A stretch of DNA of 64,000 nt from Micractinium sp. NFX-FRZ (taxonomy: Eukaryota; Chlorophyta; Trebouxiophyceae; Chlorellales; Chlorellaceae), in the NCBI GenBank assembly GCA_029339195.1, contig JAPTJF010000009.1, positions 248,001 through 312,000 on the forward strand, in the 5' to 3' direction. Below, one piece after another: positions 23,944 through 35,100 of the stretch. The stretch's first letter is position 1. Every line of letters begins with the position of its first letter. The notes under the pieces were generated by a model. That model was not told where the DNA came from. It did not search any database and saw only the letters and a list, made by a program, of their open reading frames with translations. Both the position numbers and the translations under genes were made by a program.

Positions 23944-26900
23944 ATGCTGAAGCGTGTGCAGGGTGTGTTCAAGAGCCGGGCGCCAGCGGCGGAGGCCCCA
24001 GACGAGGACGAATTAGTGAAGCAGGTGTCGAAGCAGTGCCCACCCGCCGCCCTCACGGCCTTCGCAGGCAGCAGCGAGCTGCCGTCGGCGCCGCCCGGCG
24101 CCGCGCCACACGAGCTGCCGCCGACAGAAACTCGCCAGCTGCTGCTGCGCTACCTGCGAGCCGAGAAGCATGATGCAGCCAAGGCGGCGAAGCGCCTGGA
24201 GGAGCAAGGGGCCTGGAGGGAGAAGTTTGGGAGCGTGACGGAGGTCGGCTTGCTGGGGCGGGTTGAGCGAGGGGGCGGTGGGCGGCCGTGGTGTGATACC
24301 ATGCCATGTGAATTATGAGCTGACCGCCCCCCAGCGCTGCCCTGAAGGCTTGGCAGAGCGCAACCGTGTGGGTGGAGGCGGCGGCGCGGCGCGGCCGGCA
24401 GCAGCGCCCGACTTGGACGTCGCCCGGTGCGGGTGCAGCATCCCATCTTATTTCTCTCCTTCTTATTTCGTCGCCCCTCTTGTGCCGCTGCCCCGGATTG
24501 CAGGAAGACGTTGCGGTTGAAATAGCCAGTGGCAAGTGCAAGCTCATCCCGCCCACAGCGGGCAGCTGCGGCCGGCCGCTGCTGATTATCAAGGGGAGCC
24601 ACCACCGCCCGGGGGCCACGCCGCTGGCGATGCAGCAGTTCATTTACTTCTGCCTCGAGGTAAGACTTCAATTGTTACGTCGTGCACGGGTGTGTTTGAT
24701 GCGTGGGCTCCGACGGTTTTCTTTCCTGTGAGGTGTGTTGACCTGCGGGCTCGGTCAATCGTCCTGGCTTGCTCTGCGTGTTTCTTGGGGTGCCAAGAAG
24801 TCAGTTGGCCTGCAGGGAAGGCTTGGTGGCCTGGCTGGGCAAATCCGTGTCACGGGGGATGCAGCAGTTGATCTCACTTCCTTCCCGTGGGTGCCCAGGC
24901 TGGGTTCCATTCCTGCCTTCTGCTTCTGTTTCTGCCGCTGCATCTTCTGCTGCCCCTGCTGTTGCCGCTGAATACGAGTCGGCTTCCGTCTTGGGATGGG
25001 CAGATAGCGTCATCCGTGTGTCAGCTGGAGCTGCCTTGTGAGGGCTCCGGGCCGGAGGGCAGCGCCGGCTGGCGGGCACGCTGCCTGCAGTTGCCCCTTT
25101 GACAGCACACATGCGCCTGCACATGCACATGCATGCCACGCTCCTGGCCGCCCCTCCCGCGCCCCGCCCCATGCCACTATGTCCCTGCGCAGGCTGCCAG
25201 CCACTACTGCTGGGATGAGCGCAACCCGGATGGGAAGCTGGTGGCCGTGTTTGACCTGGCAGGTGGGCCGGTGTCTAGCTCTTAGGGTGGCAGATGTGGG
25301 CCTGTGGGTGCCGCTTGTTGTTTGGGCAGGACACGGCCAGGCTGCCTTGCTGTTCTGACCTGGCAGGCGGTTTGTGGCCAGGCAGGCAGCGGGTGGCTGG
25401 AAGGTGGGATGGATGGCACCTGCCTACCCCACCCGCCTGCCTGCCTGCCTCCCCTGCCTGCCTGCCTGTCGGCGTTTGCAAGCCTGTGGGCGGTGCTGGG
25501 CCGGCAGCACACTGCCCCAGGAAGGTGACCCGGCCCTACCTGGCCTCTACCGCCGCCCGGCGCCCGCCACGTGGCCCCCTCCCCTCCTAGAACAGATTCA
25601 TCATCCACTTATGCACTGCCCCTCCCCTGCGCCCCACCACCGCAACTCTGCAGGCCTGCAGCTGAAGAACCTGGATGCTGTTGCTCTGCGGGCCTCCTTC
25701 TCCATGCTCGCCCAGGTGTGTGTGTGCCCATGCCCCGCGCTGGGCCTGGCGGCACTGCTGTGCTTCCTTGTGCTTTCCGCCAATAAGCACGCTCTTGTAC
25801 GCGGAGCGCCACTAAAAAGCGGGCTCCGACATCATCAGGGTAGAGGGTGTGTGTGCGTGAGTGGGTGCTGCCGGCTGGATGTGTTGTTTATGTGCCCACA
25901 GGCATGGCAAGCCCCTGCTGGGCTCTGCCTCATCCTCCCACCCACCTGTCTCGCTCTTGTGCTGCTGTTTTCACTAGAGCGCATGGTCAATGTGTAGGTT
26001 GGTACCACACGTGTGTAACACCTGCCTCGCGCGCGCACTGCCCCTGCCTGCCCTCGGCCCCACACCCCTCACGCCGCCCCCGCCTCTCTCGTCCCTGGCT
26101 GCCCCGCAGCACTTCCCCGAGCGCATGGTCACTGTGTGGATGCTCGAGGCACCGATGATCTTCTTCGGTATTTGGAAGGTGGTGGAGCCCTTCATAGACA
26201 GGCACGCTGCTGCCGCCGCTGCTGCTGCTGCTGCCGCTGTGCTGCCGCCGCTGCTGCTGCAGCTGCCGCCACAGAACGCTGCTGCCGCTGCTACCGCTGC
26301 TGCTGCTGCTGGTGCTACCGTCGATGCTGCCGCGCCAGCAGTGCCTGCTGCTTACCCACCCAACCCTGCCGTTGCCCGCCTTCACCTGGGAACAAACTAC
26401 GCAGGATGCAAGCGCTGCCTGTCGCGGCCTGCCTGGGCTCGGCCTAACCTTCTGCACACGCCTCTTCTGCTGCTGCACACCTGCCCCTGCGCCCGCTGCT
26501 GCACCCAGCGCCCTTCCCGCGCGAGTGCTTACGCATACAGCCTCTGGTTCAGCGAGCTACAACTGATGTCACAGGGGCCTGCGAGGCGGAGCTGGTCACT
26601 CCTGTCCTCATCTTACTTTCCCCATCTGGCGCTGCCCATGCAGCAACGCGCGCAAGAACATCCACTTCGTGTACGGCAAGGCGGGGCGGGAGGCGCTGAT
26701 TGAGGTGCGGCCCTCTTGAAAATAGTGGAGCAAAAGCACTGCAGCGTTGGTGGCTGGCGGCATGACGGCCTTGCCCTCTGCCGGTCCGCGAGCGCGTGTT
26801 TGCCATTGGGGAGCATGCGCTCACGTCCTGCGCGACGCATCTTGCTTGGAAACGCTGACGCCCCGAAAGTCGGGGTGAGGCAAGGGTGCCTTGCCCCAGC

Positions 26901-27260
26901 CACGCCGCCTGCTGCGCCCCCGAGACAGCGTGCTCACCCGCCGCACCGCCCCACCCCTCTCTCGTCCCTCCTGGGTTGGTGCAGAGCTTGGGGCCAGAGA
27001 TTGTACAGCTGGAGTATGGCGGCATAGCGGCAGAGGTCCCAGTGGAGGTGGCAGCACGGCAGCTGGTCTCCTGGCGCCGCCAGCAGCAGCAGCAGCAGCA
27101 GCAGCAGAATGGGGAGGCGGCGCGGGCATCGGCGGTCATGCCTGCGGCGCAGCAGCAGAAGCAGCAGCAGCGGGAGCAGGGGGAGGGGGACGGCCACCCG
27201 CATGCGTCGCCCGGCCTGCGGCTCTCCCGGTCTTCGCCCACCCTATTGGATGCTCCCTAG
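23944..27260 (+). CDS. Sec14-like CRAL-TRIO domain protein
   Basis: Exons: 23944..24243, 24504..24659, 25193..25262, 25654..25715, 26110..26201, 26644..26704, 26985..27260; 338 aa. The N-terminal helical region (residues about 58-98, LLLRYLRAEKHDAAKAAKRL) is a CRAL-TRIO N segment. Residues about 110-265 form the lipid-binding fold: IKGSHHRPGATP, VAVFDLAG, ERMVTVWMLEAPMIFFGIWK (the PER-type core), NIHFVYG, and LEYGG near the end. Such proteins bind and exchange phosphatidylinositol or other small lipids at membranes. The tail carries a nine-residue polyQ and further Q-rich sequence. An in-frame upstream ATG at 23776 would add a 56-residue Arg/Ser/Ala-rich extension that could be a plastid or mitochondrial transit peptide. 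The 26201/26202 donor is GC rather than GT, and the first donor is GTCGGC; both are inferred from frame and conservation. Ligand unknown. Confidence 0.85.
26202..26643 (+). repeat. CTG/GCC-rich GC-AG intron of the CRAL-TRIO gene
   Basis: This 442-nt intron starts with GCACGC and is rich in CTG and GCC triplets from 26205 to 26335. It stays open in the upstream reading frame, so retention would add a polyalanine stretch and a different C terminus ending at 26703. Confidence 0.6.
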
Positions 27261-27453
27261 CCCGGGAGCTTGCATCCCAGACCGCTGCGGCGCTGGGCAC
27301 TTGGGGGGGCCTGTTGGCGCCCGAGGCTGTGTGGCTAGTGCACGAGAGGTGGCGGGGGTTCCTCTCCCTGCCGCACAGCCCTGCCGCGCTGTGCGGCAGC
27401 GCTGCCAGACCCTGGGCGCAGTAGATGCAGCCGTCCTCGCGCCTCCCTCCACT

Positions 27454-27458
27454 TGTAA
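27454..27458 (+). terminator. TGTAA polyadenylation signal of the CRAL-TRIO gene
   Basis: TGTAA lies 194 nt after the stop codon. Confidence 0.5.
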
Positions 27459-28522
27459 AGAGCGTGGCCGAAGTGTGACCGGATGAGAAGGGCCCGCACA
27501 CTGTGACATACGAGTCGTGTACCTTTTGTACTTGGCGCCGTGTCCCAGCCAGGGCCGCCCTGTCCTGCGGCTACAGCCTCCCAGCGCAGCTGGTTCAGTG
27601 ACGGGGCGAGAGGAGTATTGAACGGCGCGGAGCGAGCCAGACTCCGGAGGGGCCCGTCACGGCCACTGGCCAGCGCCATCCCGCGCAGTTGGGCGCTGCT
27701 GCGGAGCTTGAAGCTCGGTTTTGGGCATAAACCGATCTATAGGTGAGGGCAGGGGCGGCAGTGCGGCTCAGAAGCGCTCAGGCGTCCACCTACAAGGACT
27801 GGTGCCCCCTTCAAAGGCTCCCCGCAGCTGCCCCTGCACTGACGCCGCCGAATTCCCTATCCAAACCTCGATCGGCACGCATCTTCACTAGAGAGAGTGG
27901 CCGGGCGGTGACTATTGGGAGTGTGCCTGCTGCTGCCTCTCGCACAACCAGCCCGGCCTTGCGGCTGCTTGCAGGCCGGCCTCTCAAGCTCCTCGCTGTG
28001 CCCAGTGCCCATTCCAGGCTCCAGCGCCTTCCCTGCAAGACTTGTACGCGGGACCCGCCCCCTTGGTGGTGCCGGGGCGGCGCAAGCGCCAGTGCCGCAA
28101 GGCAGCCAGGCGGACGGGAGGCGGCCGACCGTGAAACGCCTGCTGCAAGAGCAGGCAAGTACGCCAGCCGCTTAAGCTGGACCTATCACGTGCCCAGCAC
28201 TGGCTGTGGATATGGGGGACTCCCTGGCTGGGAGGGCGGCATGCCCGAGTGGACGCTGCGGCCACGGTGGCGCACGCACCTCTGCCGGCCCCCCATGGCA
28301 GCCCCGTACCGCTCTCTCCCCGTGCACAATGCACCGCCACAGCTGCTGCTTGCACCATTGCAGCAGCAGCATCATTGCAGCAGCTGCAGGCCTTTGCCCG
28401 AATCACGCTGCCCTGCTGGCATGCTGCTTGTACTGTTACCACCACCGCGATTTCAAACTGAGGCCCGCCCCCGCTTGCCCGCCCGGTGCAGGCGGAGGCC
28501 CCAAGCCAGTGCTGCACCCACC

Positions 28523-29614
28523 ATGCAACCGGGCCAGCAGCCTGAGGCACTCCCCCGCTCCTTCTCGCTCCCACCAGAGCAGCTGCGGCTGATGCAGCAG
28601 CACATGGGCGCCACCGGACGGCCAGCGTCGCCGCTGCTCTCAATACAGCAGCAGGCCTCCCTCATGCACCAGCAGCACAGGCAGTCGCCCGCTCCGCTGA
28701 CTGAGCAGCAGCGGCGGCTGCTGGCGGACCTGCGGCAGCAACGCCTGCTGCAGCAGCAGCAGCATAGGCAGCAGCAGCAGGAGCGGCAGCAGACGCTAGA
28801 GCAGCGGCAGCAGGAGGAGCGGCAGCAGGCGCAGCAGCAGCGGCAGCAGGCACACCATGGGTCGCAGACCCAGGAGGAGGCTGAGTTTCGCCTGAAGCAA
28901 GTGGCGGCTCAAGACAAGTGGGCTCAGGCCCGGGCGGAGGACCAGGCTGCTTGGGAGCGGCAGCGCGCGCAGCGGCAGCAGGAGTGGCTGCTGCAGCAGG
29001 CGCAGGAGGCCCAGGAGTGGCAGCTGCAGCAGGCCCAGGAGCAGGCGCGGTGGGAGCAGCACAGAAGGCTGCAAGAAGACCTGTAAGTGCCGTGGGCACA
29101 CCCCCTTGGCGTGGGCAAAGCTGCGCCCCGCCCGCCGCCCAAAGCGCTGCCCCGCCTGCCATTGCCCTGCTGCTGGGAAGCGCTGCTCGTGCACAGCACA
29201 CATGCAGCGGTGAGCCCACTTTTTCTTGCAACCTCCGGACACCTGCCCCCTCACTCGTCTGCCCTCGTACTGCCCCGCCGGCGCAGGTGGGAGCGTTGGA
29301 AGCAGCGGCAGCGGCAGGACTGGGAGGTTCTGCGCGCGCAGCAGCTGCAGCAGCTGCACGCAGCCAAGCGGCAGCGGCTGGATGACGGAGACGAGGCGGA
29401 CAGCAGGGCTTTGTCGCTGGAGCGCCCGCGGGGGAGTTCAGAGGCGGTACAATCCACTGTGGCTGCCAGCATGGCGGCAACCTTCCTGGACAGGCACCTG
29501 CCTGCTGCCGAGGTGGGAGCTGAAGAGACTGCTGCCCGCGCCAGCGCTGCCTGCCTGCATTCCAACCCGACCGCCTGCCTGCTGCAGCCCGCCTGCCTGC
29601 CCGCCTGCCTGCCC

Positions 29615-29647
<33 letters not shown>

Positions 29648-30381
29648 CTGCCTGCCTGCTTGCACCAGCCGCCCCGTGCCTCGGCGACCCCTGCCCCTCT
29701 TTCAAACACCCCGCTGACCGCCCATCCCACCCCACGCACCCCACCCCCTCCCCATGTAACGTGCAGGCAAGCTCTCAGTGCGGCGCCAGCCGGCGGGAGG
29801 AGCTGATGCAGGCAGCGTGCGAGCTGGGCCTGCTGAGCCCTCTGGAGGCATCGGGCGCCCAGCTGTCCTGGGAAGGGCCCCACCCTCCGTCCCCTCCTAA
29901 GCAAGAGAAGCAGCCCTGGCTGCAGCAGCACTCCCCCGACCAAGAGCAGCTGCTGAACAGCGGGGGCGGGGGCGGCAGGGGGCTGCCGGCAGGCTCGACA
30001 GCAGATGGGGGGCAGGCGCAGCCGCCCATCACCCGCGCCCAGATCGTAGCGGCGCAGCAGCAGTGGTGCGCGGCCGCGCAGCAGCTGCTGTCGCAGCTCA
30101 AGGGCGGCAGCCGCCTGGACGCGCACCAGATGCAGGCGTGGCGGGAGCAGCAGCAGCGGCTGATGGTGCAGAAGCAGGCGTGGGACGAGTTCCTGCAAGA
30201 GGGAGCTGCGCAGCAGCTGCCGCCCTCGCCCACGCCGCAGGCGCAGGCGCAGCCCGCGCTGTCAGTTGCCCACTCGGCGGGCAACATTGGGGCGGGGCGC
30301 GGCACGGCGGCAGCCGCGGCGGACGCCACCCCAGCGGCGATTGCCGACGACTGGTGGATTGACTGCTTCCTCGACTCCTAG
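28523..30381 (+). CDS. Glutamine-rich coiled-coil protein, unknown function
   Basis: Exons: 28523..29082, 29287..29512, 29767..30381; 466 aa. The first half (residues about 30-220) is dominated by Gln with Arg, Glu and Trp in long runs (for example RQQQQERQQTLEQRQQEERQ), predicting extended coiled coil. The second half is Gly/Ser/Ala/Gln-rich with a short helical stretch (RREELMQAACELGLLSPLE) and ends in a compact acidic-aromatic tail, DDWWIDCFLDS. Q-rich stretches with an acidic-aromatic tail occur in transcriptional co-activators, but no named domain (KIX, Myb, bZIP) was recognised. A conserved DNA-binding domain is absent. The ATG at 28523 follows a CACCC context. The frame is open upstream to 27743, so a longer N terminus or an upstream exon cannot be excluded. 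Q-rich frames also arise by chance in CAG-rich DNA, but consistent splicing across three exons argues for a gene. Confidence 0.65.
29591..29662 (+). repeat. CTGC tetranucleotide repeat in an intron of the Gln-rich gene
   Basis: About fifteen near-perfect CTGC units lie in the intron 29513-29766. Confidence 0.65.
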
Positions 30382-31123
30382 GGTCCGCTGTGCTGCCCCT
30401 GCCCCACGGCGTGGGCCGGCCCGCCCCGCCTGGCCTGCCCACGTTGCCTGGGTGCGCCACTCATCACGAGTGCCGCTCGCACTGGGCCCTATCGCCCTCG
30501 CCAAGCCCCGAGCATCCTGCGCCTCCTGCCCCGCACACTGCTGTGCGGCACAGGTCCCGAAAGCGCCCCTGGCTCCCCTCCTGATCAGCCTGACTGTTCC
30601 AGCATGACACACACTCCTTCATAGGCAGCTAGCTAGCCGCACCCACCTCCTTCTCATCCACCTTCCTGATCCACCCGCACTTCTGAGCGCTTACAAAGGC
30701 CAGGTGCTGCCTCGGGGCCTGGGTGCCCCCGCCCCCTGTCCTCACTGCGCACCCTCACTGCACACGTCACACTTGCAGGCAGCTCATTTTGTTCCCAAGG
30801 GACACCCTCCCGCTATCCATGTCTTGCTGTGTGCCCCCTTTGCGCTTGGCCCACAAAGGTTGCAAGCAAGCAAGCAAGCAACACACACCCTTTTCCCTGC
30901 TCCCTTCTGACCGCTTTGTGCCTACACCGCTGCCTGACTACTCCCGCCTCGCATCACTGCTTGCTGGCGGGCCGTTGCCCAGTTGTGCCGCATGTACGCA
31001 CCGACCCTCTGCACCCACGCAATCCTCAGACCCTGCACGCCTGCTGCACCCCTCCCCCTTCCCTTGCTCCCCAGCTCAAAAACAAACAGGGCCGCGCTCC
31101 GTAACCTACGCTTGCCCTGACGC

Positions 31124-31128
31124 TGTAA
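31124..31128 (+). terminator. TGTAA polyadenylation signal of the Gln-rich gene
   Basis: TGTAA lies 743 nt after the stop codon. The UTR would be long but not unusual for chlorophytes. Confidence 0.35.
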
Positions 31129-31850
31129 AAGCTCTCTGGCTTGCACATTGGCTGTCGAGTGTGGGGGGCGCAGTGCCAAGTGGGAGGCAAGCGCCTTTGG
31201 CAGCGTACCACACCGCTGGCAGCGGCTGCAGGCAGGCTGTCTGTGGACAGGGTGCTCATGATAAACAACCGTCGCGCAGGCTGTCTAGTAGCCGGCTAGG
31301 TGAACCCCAACGGCAGGACAGCATGGCCTGAGGAGTTGCGTGCACGTGGTGCTGAGGTGGCAGTGAGGAGTGGTCTTGATCCTCGAGGGCGGGGCTCCTT
31401 GTCTCTCGCCCGCTCCTTGCCTGCCCCGCAAAGCACGCGCCATCCTCCTCCTCCACAAGCGGCCACCCACTGGTCTACCCACAGCCTCCATCGCCCCTTG
31501 ATCCCCTGGCAAGCGACGCACCACACCACGTGGTTGCCCCTGCCATTGGGCACACGCATGTCCTGGTGCTTGTGCTTTGCCGAGCCACCTGAGCGGGTTA
31601 CTTGGTTTGGAGTGAGGGTCATGGGTGGCTCAGGCAGCCTTACAAACCTATGGATGGACGGAGTGTGAAGCCCTGTTTTGGTGTGGTGTGGTGTTCATGA
31701 AGAGGAAAGAAAAGTGGCCTCATACTGGGGTGCAGGGGGCAAAGTAGGGAACGGGCATTTCTGAACGTAAAGCAGCAGTGGCTTGGCAGGTAAGGGCAAG
31801 AGGCACGATGGGGTGAAGGAGCTGCCAGCTGCCACGCGTGGTGTTGTACT

Positions 31851-31855
31851 TTACA
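31851..31855 (-). terminator. TGTAA polyadenylation signal of gene B
   Basis: TTACA on the plus strand, about 330 nt beyond the gene B stop codon in its direction of transcription. Confidence 0.45.
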
Positions 31856-32185
31856 GGTGCAAGCAGCACTGGTGGTGTCAGCCGGCGGGCCGGCAGCGGT
31901 CAGTAGCATGCCGCGCCACCCAGCGTGACCACCAACAGCAGTGTGCACGCGCACATACACACACACACACACGATGCACCCAGGAGCAACAGCAGCAGGA
32001 GCCGGCGGCAGCCAAAGCAGCAAGCTGCTTGGAAAGCGCCCGCGCTTGTTGTAGCAGCACAACGGGTCCACACTGAACCGTCTGGAGCACCCTCAGGGGT
32101 CATCCCTGGGGGGCCATGTGTTGCACGCTGCGGTGCACGTCGCTGCGCACCGGTGCACCGCGTGGGTGCCCCCTGAACTTCCCAT

Positions 32186-35100
32186 CTAGTGCTGGCCTGC
32201 CAAGAGCCGGCGCCGGGCCTGCGGTCTGATTGGCTGGCACAGGGACTGCCCGCTCAGGCCGCGCGTGGTGGTGCCGTTTTGGCTGCAGGGAAGCCAGGAG
32301 ATGAAAGTGCGCGTGTCAAGGAGAGGGGACGAGAAGCTGGGAGGGCACCCTGGTGCGCCAGCTGGGCTGGTTGACCGGCATGCTGCACTGTGCACAGCAG
32401 CAGGCGTGCCTGGCTGGGCGCTGACAGAGCGCAGGCGCCCGACTGGGCGGTCACTGGAGAATGCGCAAGCAGGTAAGCAGCAGGGAGGGGACGTGTGAAA
32501 GCAAAGGCAGGAGCGTGGCGCTGCAAGGGCGTAAGCATGCTCGAAGTTCGCACCATTTAACGCAGGAGGTTGCGCCCGTGGTCGTGGTGATAGTGTTGGG
32601 CGGGCTGCAGCAGCAGGGCACGGGAACGAGGCCAGAAGTGAGGCCGGGGGGGCGCCGGCAAGCACGGAAGCAGCGCGCACGCTCTGCAGCAGCAGCAGCC
32701 GTGGGGCAAGGCTGCACCCACAGTCCATGCACGCTGCATGCGGCCCACGATGCGAGATGCTTGCTGTTCCGACAGATCAGTATGCTTGGCTGCGCAAGCA
32801 AGCAAGACTCACCAAGGCGTGCACAGCCGCTGGCCAGTCTTGTTCGAGTAGTAACCCAGCCGGCAGTCCTGGGGCGCGCTGCAGTCAATTTGGGAGGGGT
32901 GGGGGGAGGGCAGCCGCCGCCAGGCATGAGCGCCGATGTGGCTGTTCGGTGGGGTGCTGTCGGCGGCGCTCCCTCTGATCCCCGCGACCCAACCTGCTTG
33001 AAGGCGACGCGCCAGGTGCAGAGATGCCCGGATGGGGCAGAGCCCCGGCCTGCACACGTCTTGCACATGCGCTGGCGCTGCTGGCAAAGCCGTGCGAGGC
33101 GCATAGCGGTGCCCCACCCACACCGCTGAACCCGTGTGCTGCAAATCCCAGTCAGTGTCAACCCAGCGCTTTGCATGCACACACTTGGTAGTGTGTGTGC
33201 AGTGCCAGCGGGGCCAAAGCTAGACTCACCTCAGAGCAACGGTGGGGCACTGCTTGCCCCGGGGGCACAGGGAGCAGGTGCCGGCTCCCGTGACGCTCGA
33301 GAACGTGCCAGCCTTGCTGCAGCGGGCAAGCAAGGGGCGGTGGGAGTGGCAGGGGCAGCGCCAAGACACGCGGTGAGTGCAGGGAGGCGGGCCAAGCGGC
33401 GGGGCAAAGGAATCGAGGGCTGGGCGGCCAAATTCACCGCTCATGGCGAGAGCGGACTGCACACGCCAGCGGCTGCCGCACAAAATGCAAATAGTGTGCG
33501 GCGCCGTGCCTTCAACCCCCACACAAATGATTCTAAACTTAGCAATGCAGTCAGTCAACTGATCAGGAAGCATTAGGAATGAGCAGCCAGGTGGCGGCCA
33601 CCTCACCAGGGGGAGCAGAAGCTGCTGCCAGTGACAGAGGTGTAGCCCGTCTGGCATTTGGTGCAGCTGGAGGACTTGGCTTTGCTGAAGGTGCCGGCGG
33701 GGCAGGTCTGCAGCACCGGGCGGGAGCGCAGAGCAGGTGAGCAGGCACAAGGAGAGGGGAGAGCGTGGCGGCGAGCAGCCCCAGGGCGTGGGGAGGGGAA
33801 GAGGGTAGCGCGCTGAGCTGTCCCCAGCGCTGCTTGGTGCGAGTGCACATAATGTGCTGCCCACTCGGCAGGCCTGCCCAGCTTGCCCTCGTCCCAGGCA
33901 GAGGCAGGCAAGCAGGCAGGCAGGCAGGCGTCCAACGCAGGGGGGCGTGTTCAAACCCCAATTTCTCTGATGCCTCTCCGCCCCCTCCCCCGCCCTCCCC
34001 CTCGCTTACCTTGCAGGAGCGAGATCCCAGAGTGCTGGAGTACTCTCCAGGGCCGCAGGCCTCGCAAGAATCCGCCCCCACCTCGTTGCTGAAAGTGCCC
34101 TGGGGGCTGCAGGTGGCAGGCGCGGGTGCGGGCAGAGGGGCGGGCACGGGAGGGCGGCACCGTCAGCAGGGGCTGGGCAGGGGCAGGCAGGGGTGAGGCG
34201 GAGTGCGCAATGCAGGCGCAAGACGGGCCACGGTGGCACACAGACCGGCTGCTCTCTGCGCTTTGCATGCTGCGCGTGCTGTGCTCACCACAGCTGGTAG
34301 ATGGTGGCGCCGGTGGTGTTGACGTAGGTGCCGCGTGGGGTGGCCACGCACGGCGTCTCAGCCTTGGGTGAGTAGTAACCCAGGGGGCAATCTGTGCACT
34401 CTGTGTTGCCCGTGTCCTGCGTGCTCTGCCCCGCTGGGCAGCTCAGGCAGGCCACCTGCCCGGCAGACGGCTGGTACTTGTTTGTCTGCAGGGTACGGGA
34501 GATGAGGGGGCACCAGGGCGAGGGCGGGCAGGTGAGGCACGGGAGGGATGGGGAGGGGCGGCAAGGGTCAAGGGGCTGGCGCGTGCGCGCACATGCAGCT
34601 GGGGAGGGGTGTTGAAGCGCTGGTGATGTGCGGACTGAGGCATGCAGGCGGAACGTGGGCAGGCAGGTGTTGCTGACAGCAGCAGCAGCAGCAGCAGGCG
34701 CAATGTGCTGGCTGCAAGCGGGCGGGCAGCAATGGAAAGGGGATGTTGACGTACCCCGCATGGCAGGCATGCAGATGCCGATGCCCAGGTCGCGTTGGGG
34801 GCCGCCTGAGCAGGCATGTAGTACCCGGCAATGCTGCAGGCAGGGGGGGGCGCAGGCAGGCAGGAAGCCGGGCAACTCAGCAAGTCGTGGCGCGCCAGAG
34901 AGCAGGGGGAGGCCCGCCGCCGGGCAAGTGCAGGCGTGCAAACAGGGCGGTGGCAACCAGGGTGAGGCCCAGGTGGCGCTTGGCATCACAATCCCCCAGC
35001 ACACTGTAAGGCGGCAGAGGCAAGCTGGTGCTGCAGCCGACACAGCTTCCCGTGTGCCCCAGAGAGGCACTGACCAGGGGGTGCAGGCCGCCCAGTTGTT

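Larger units (their letters stand above)
30382..32185. other. Convergent spacer between the Gln-rich gene and gene B
   Basis: No supported gene. It contains the 3' UTR of the Gln-rich gene (to about 31150), a CAAG tetranucleotide run near 30860, a CA repeat at 31955-31972 and the 3' UTR of gene B. Confidence 0.5.

Noticed and set aside
27743..28522. In-frame 260-codon N-terminal extension of the Gln-rich protein
   Set aside because: Composition is like non-coding frames of this genome and nothing conserved was recognised. Left open as a possibility in the gene entry.
32451..32553. Read-through end of gene B in exon 32604 with stop at 32451
   Set aside because: A donor at 32553 (TG|GTGCGA) followed by exon 32282..32186 restores the C-terminal signature shared with A and C, including GQS-x-C and RPQ.
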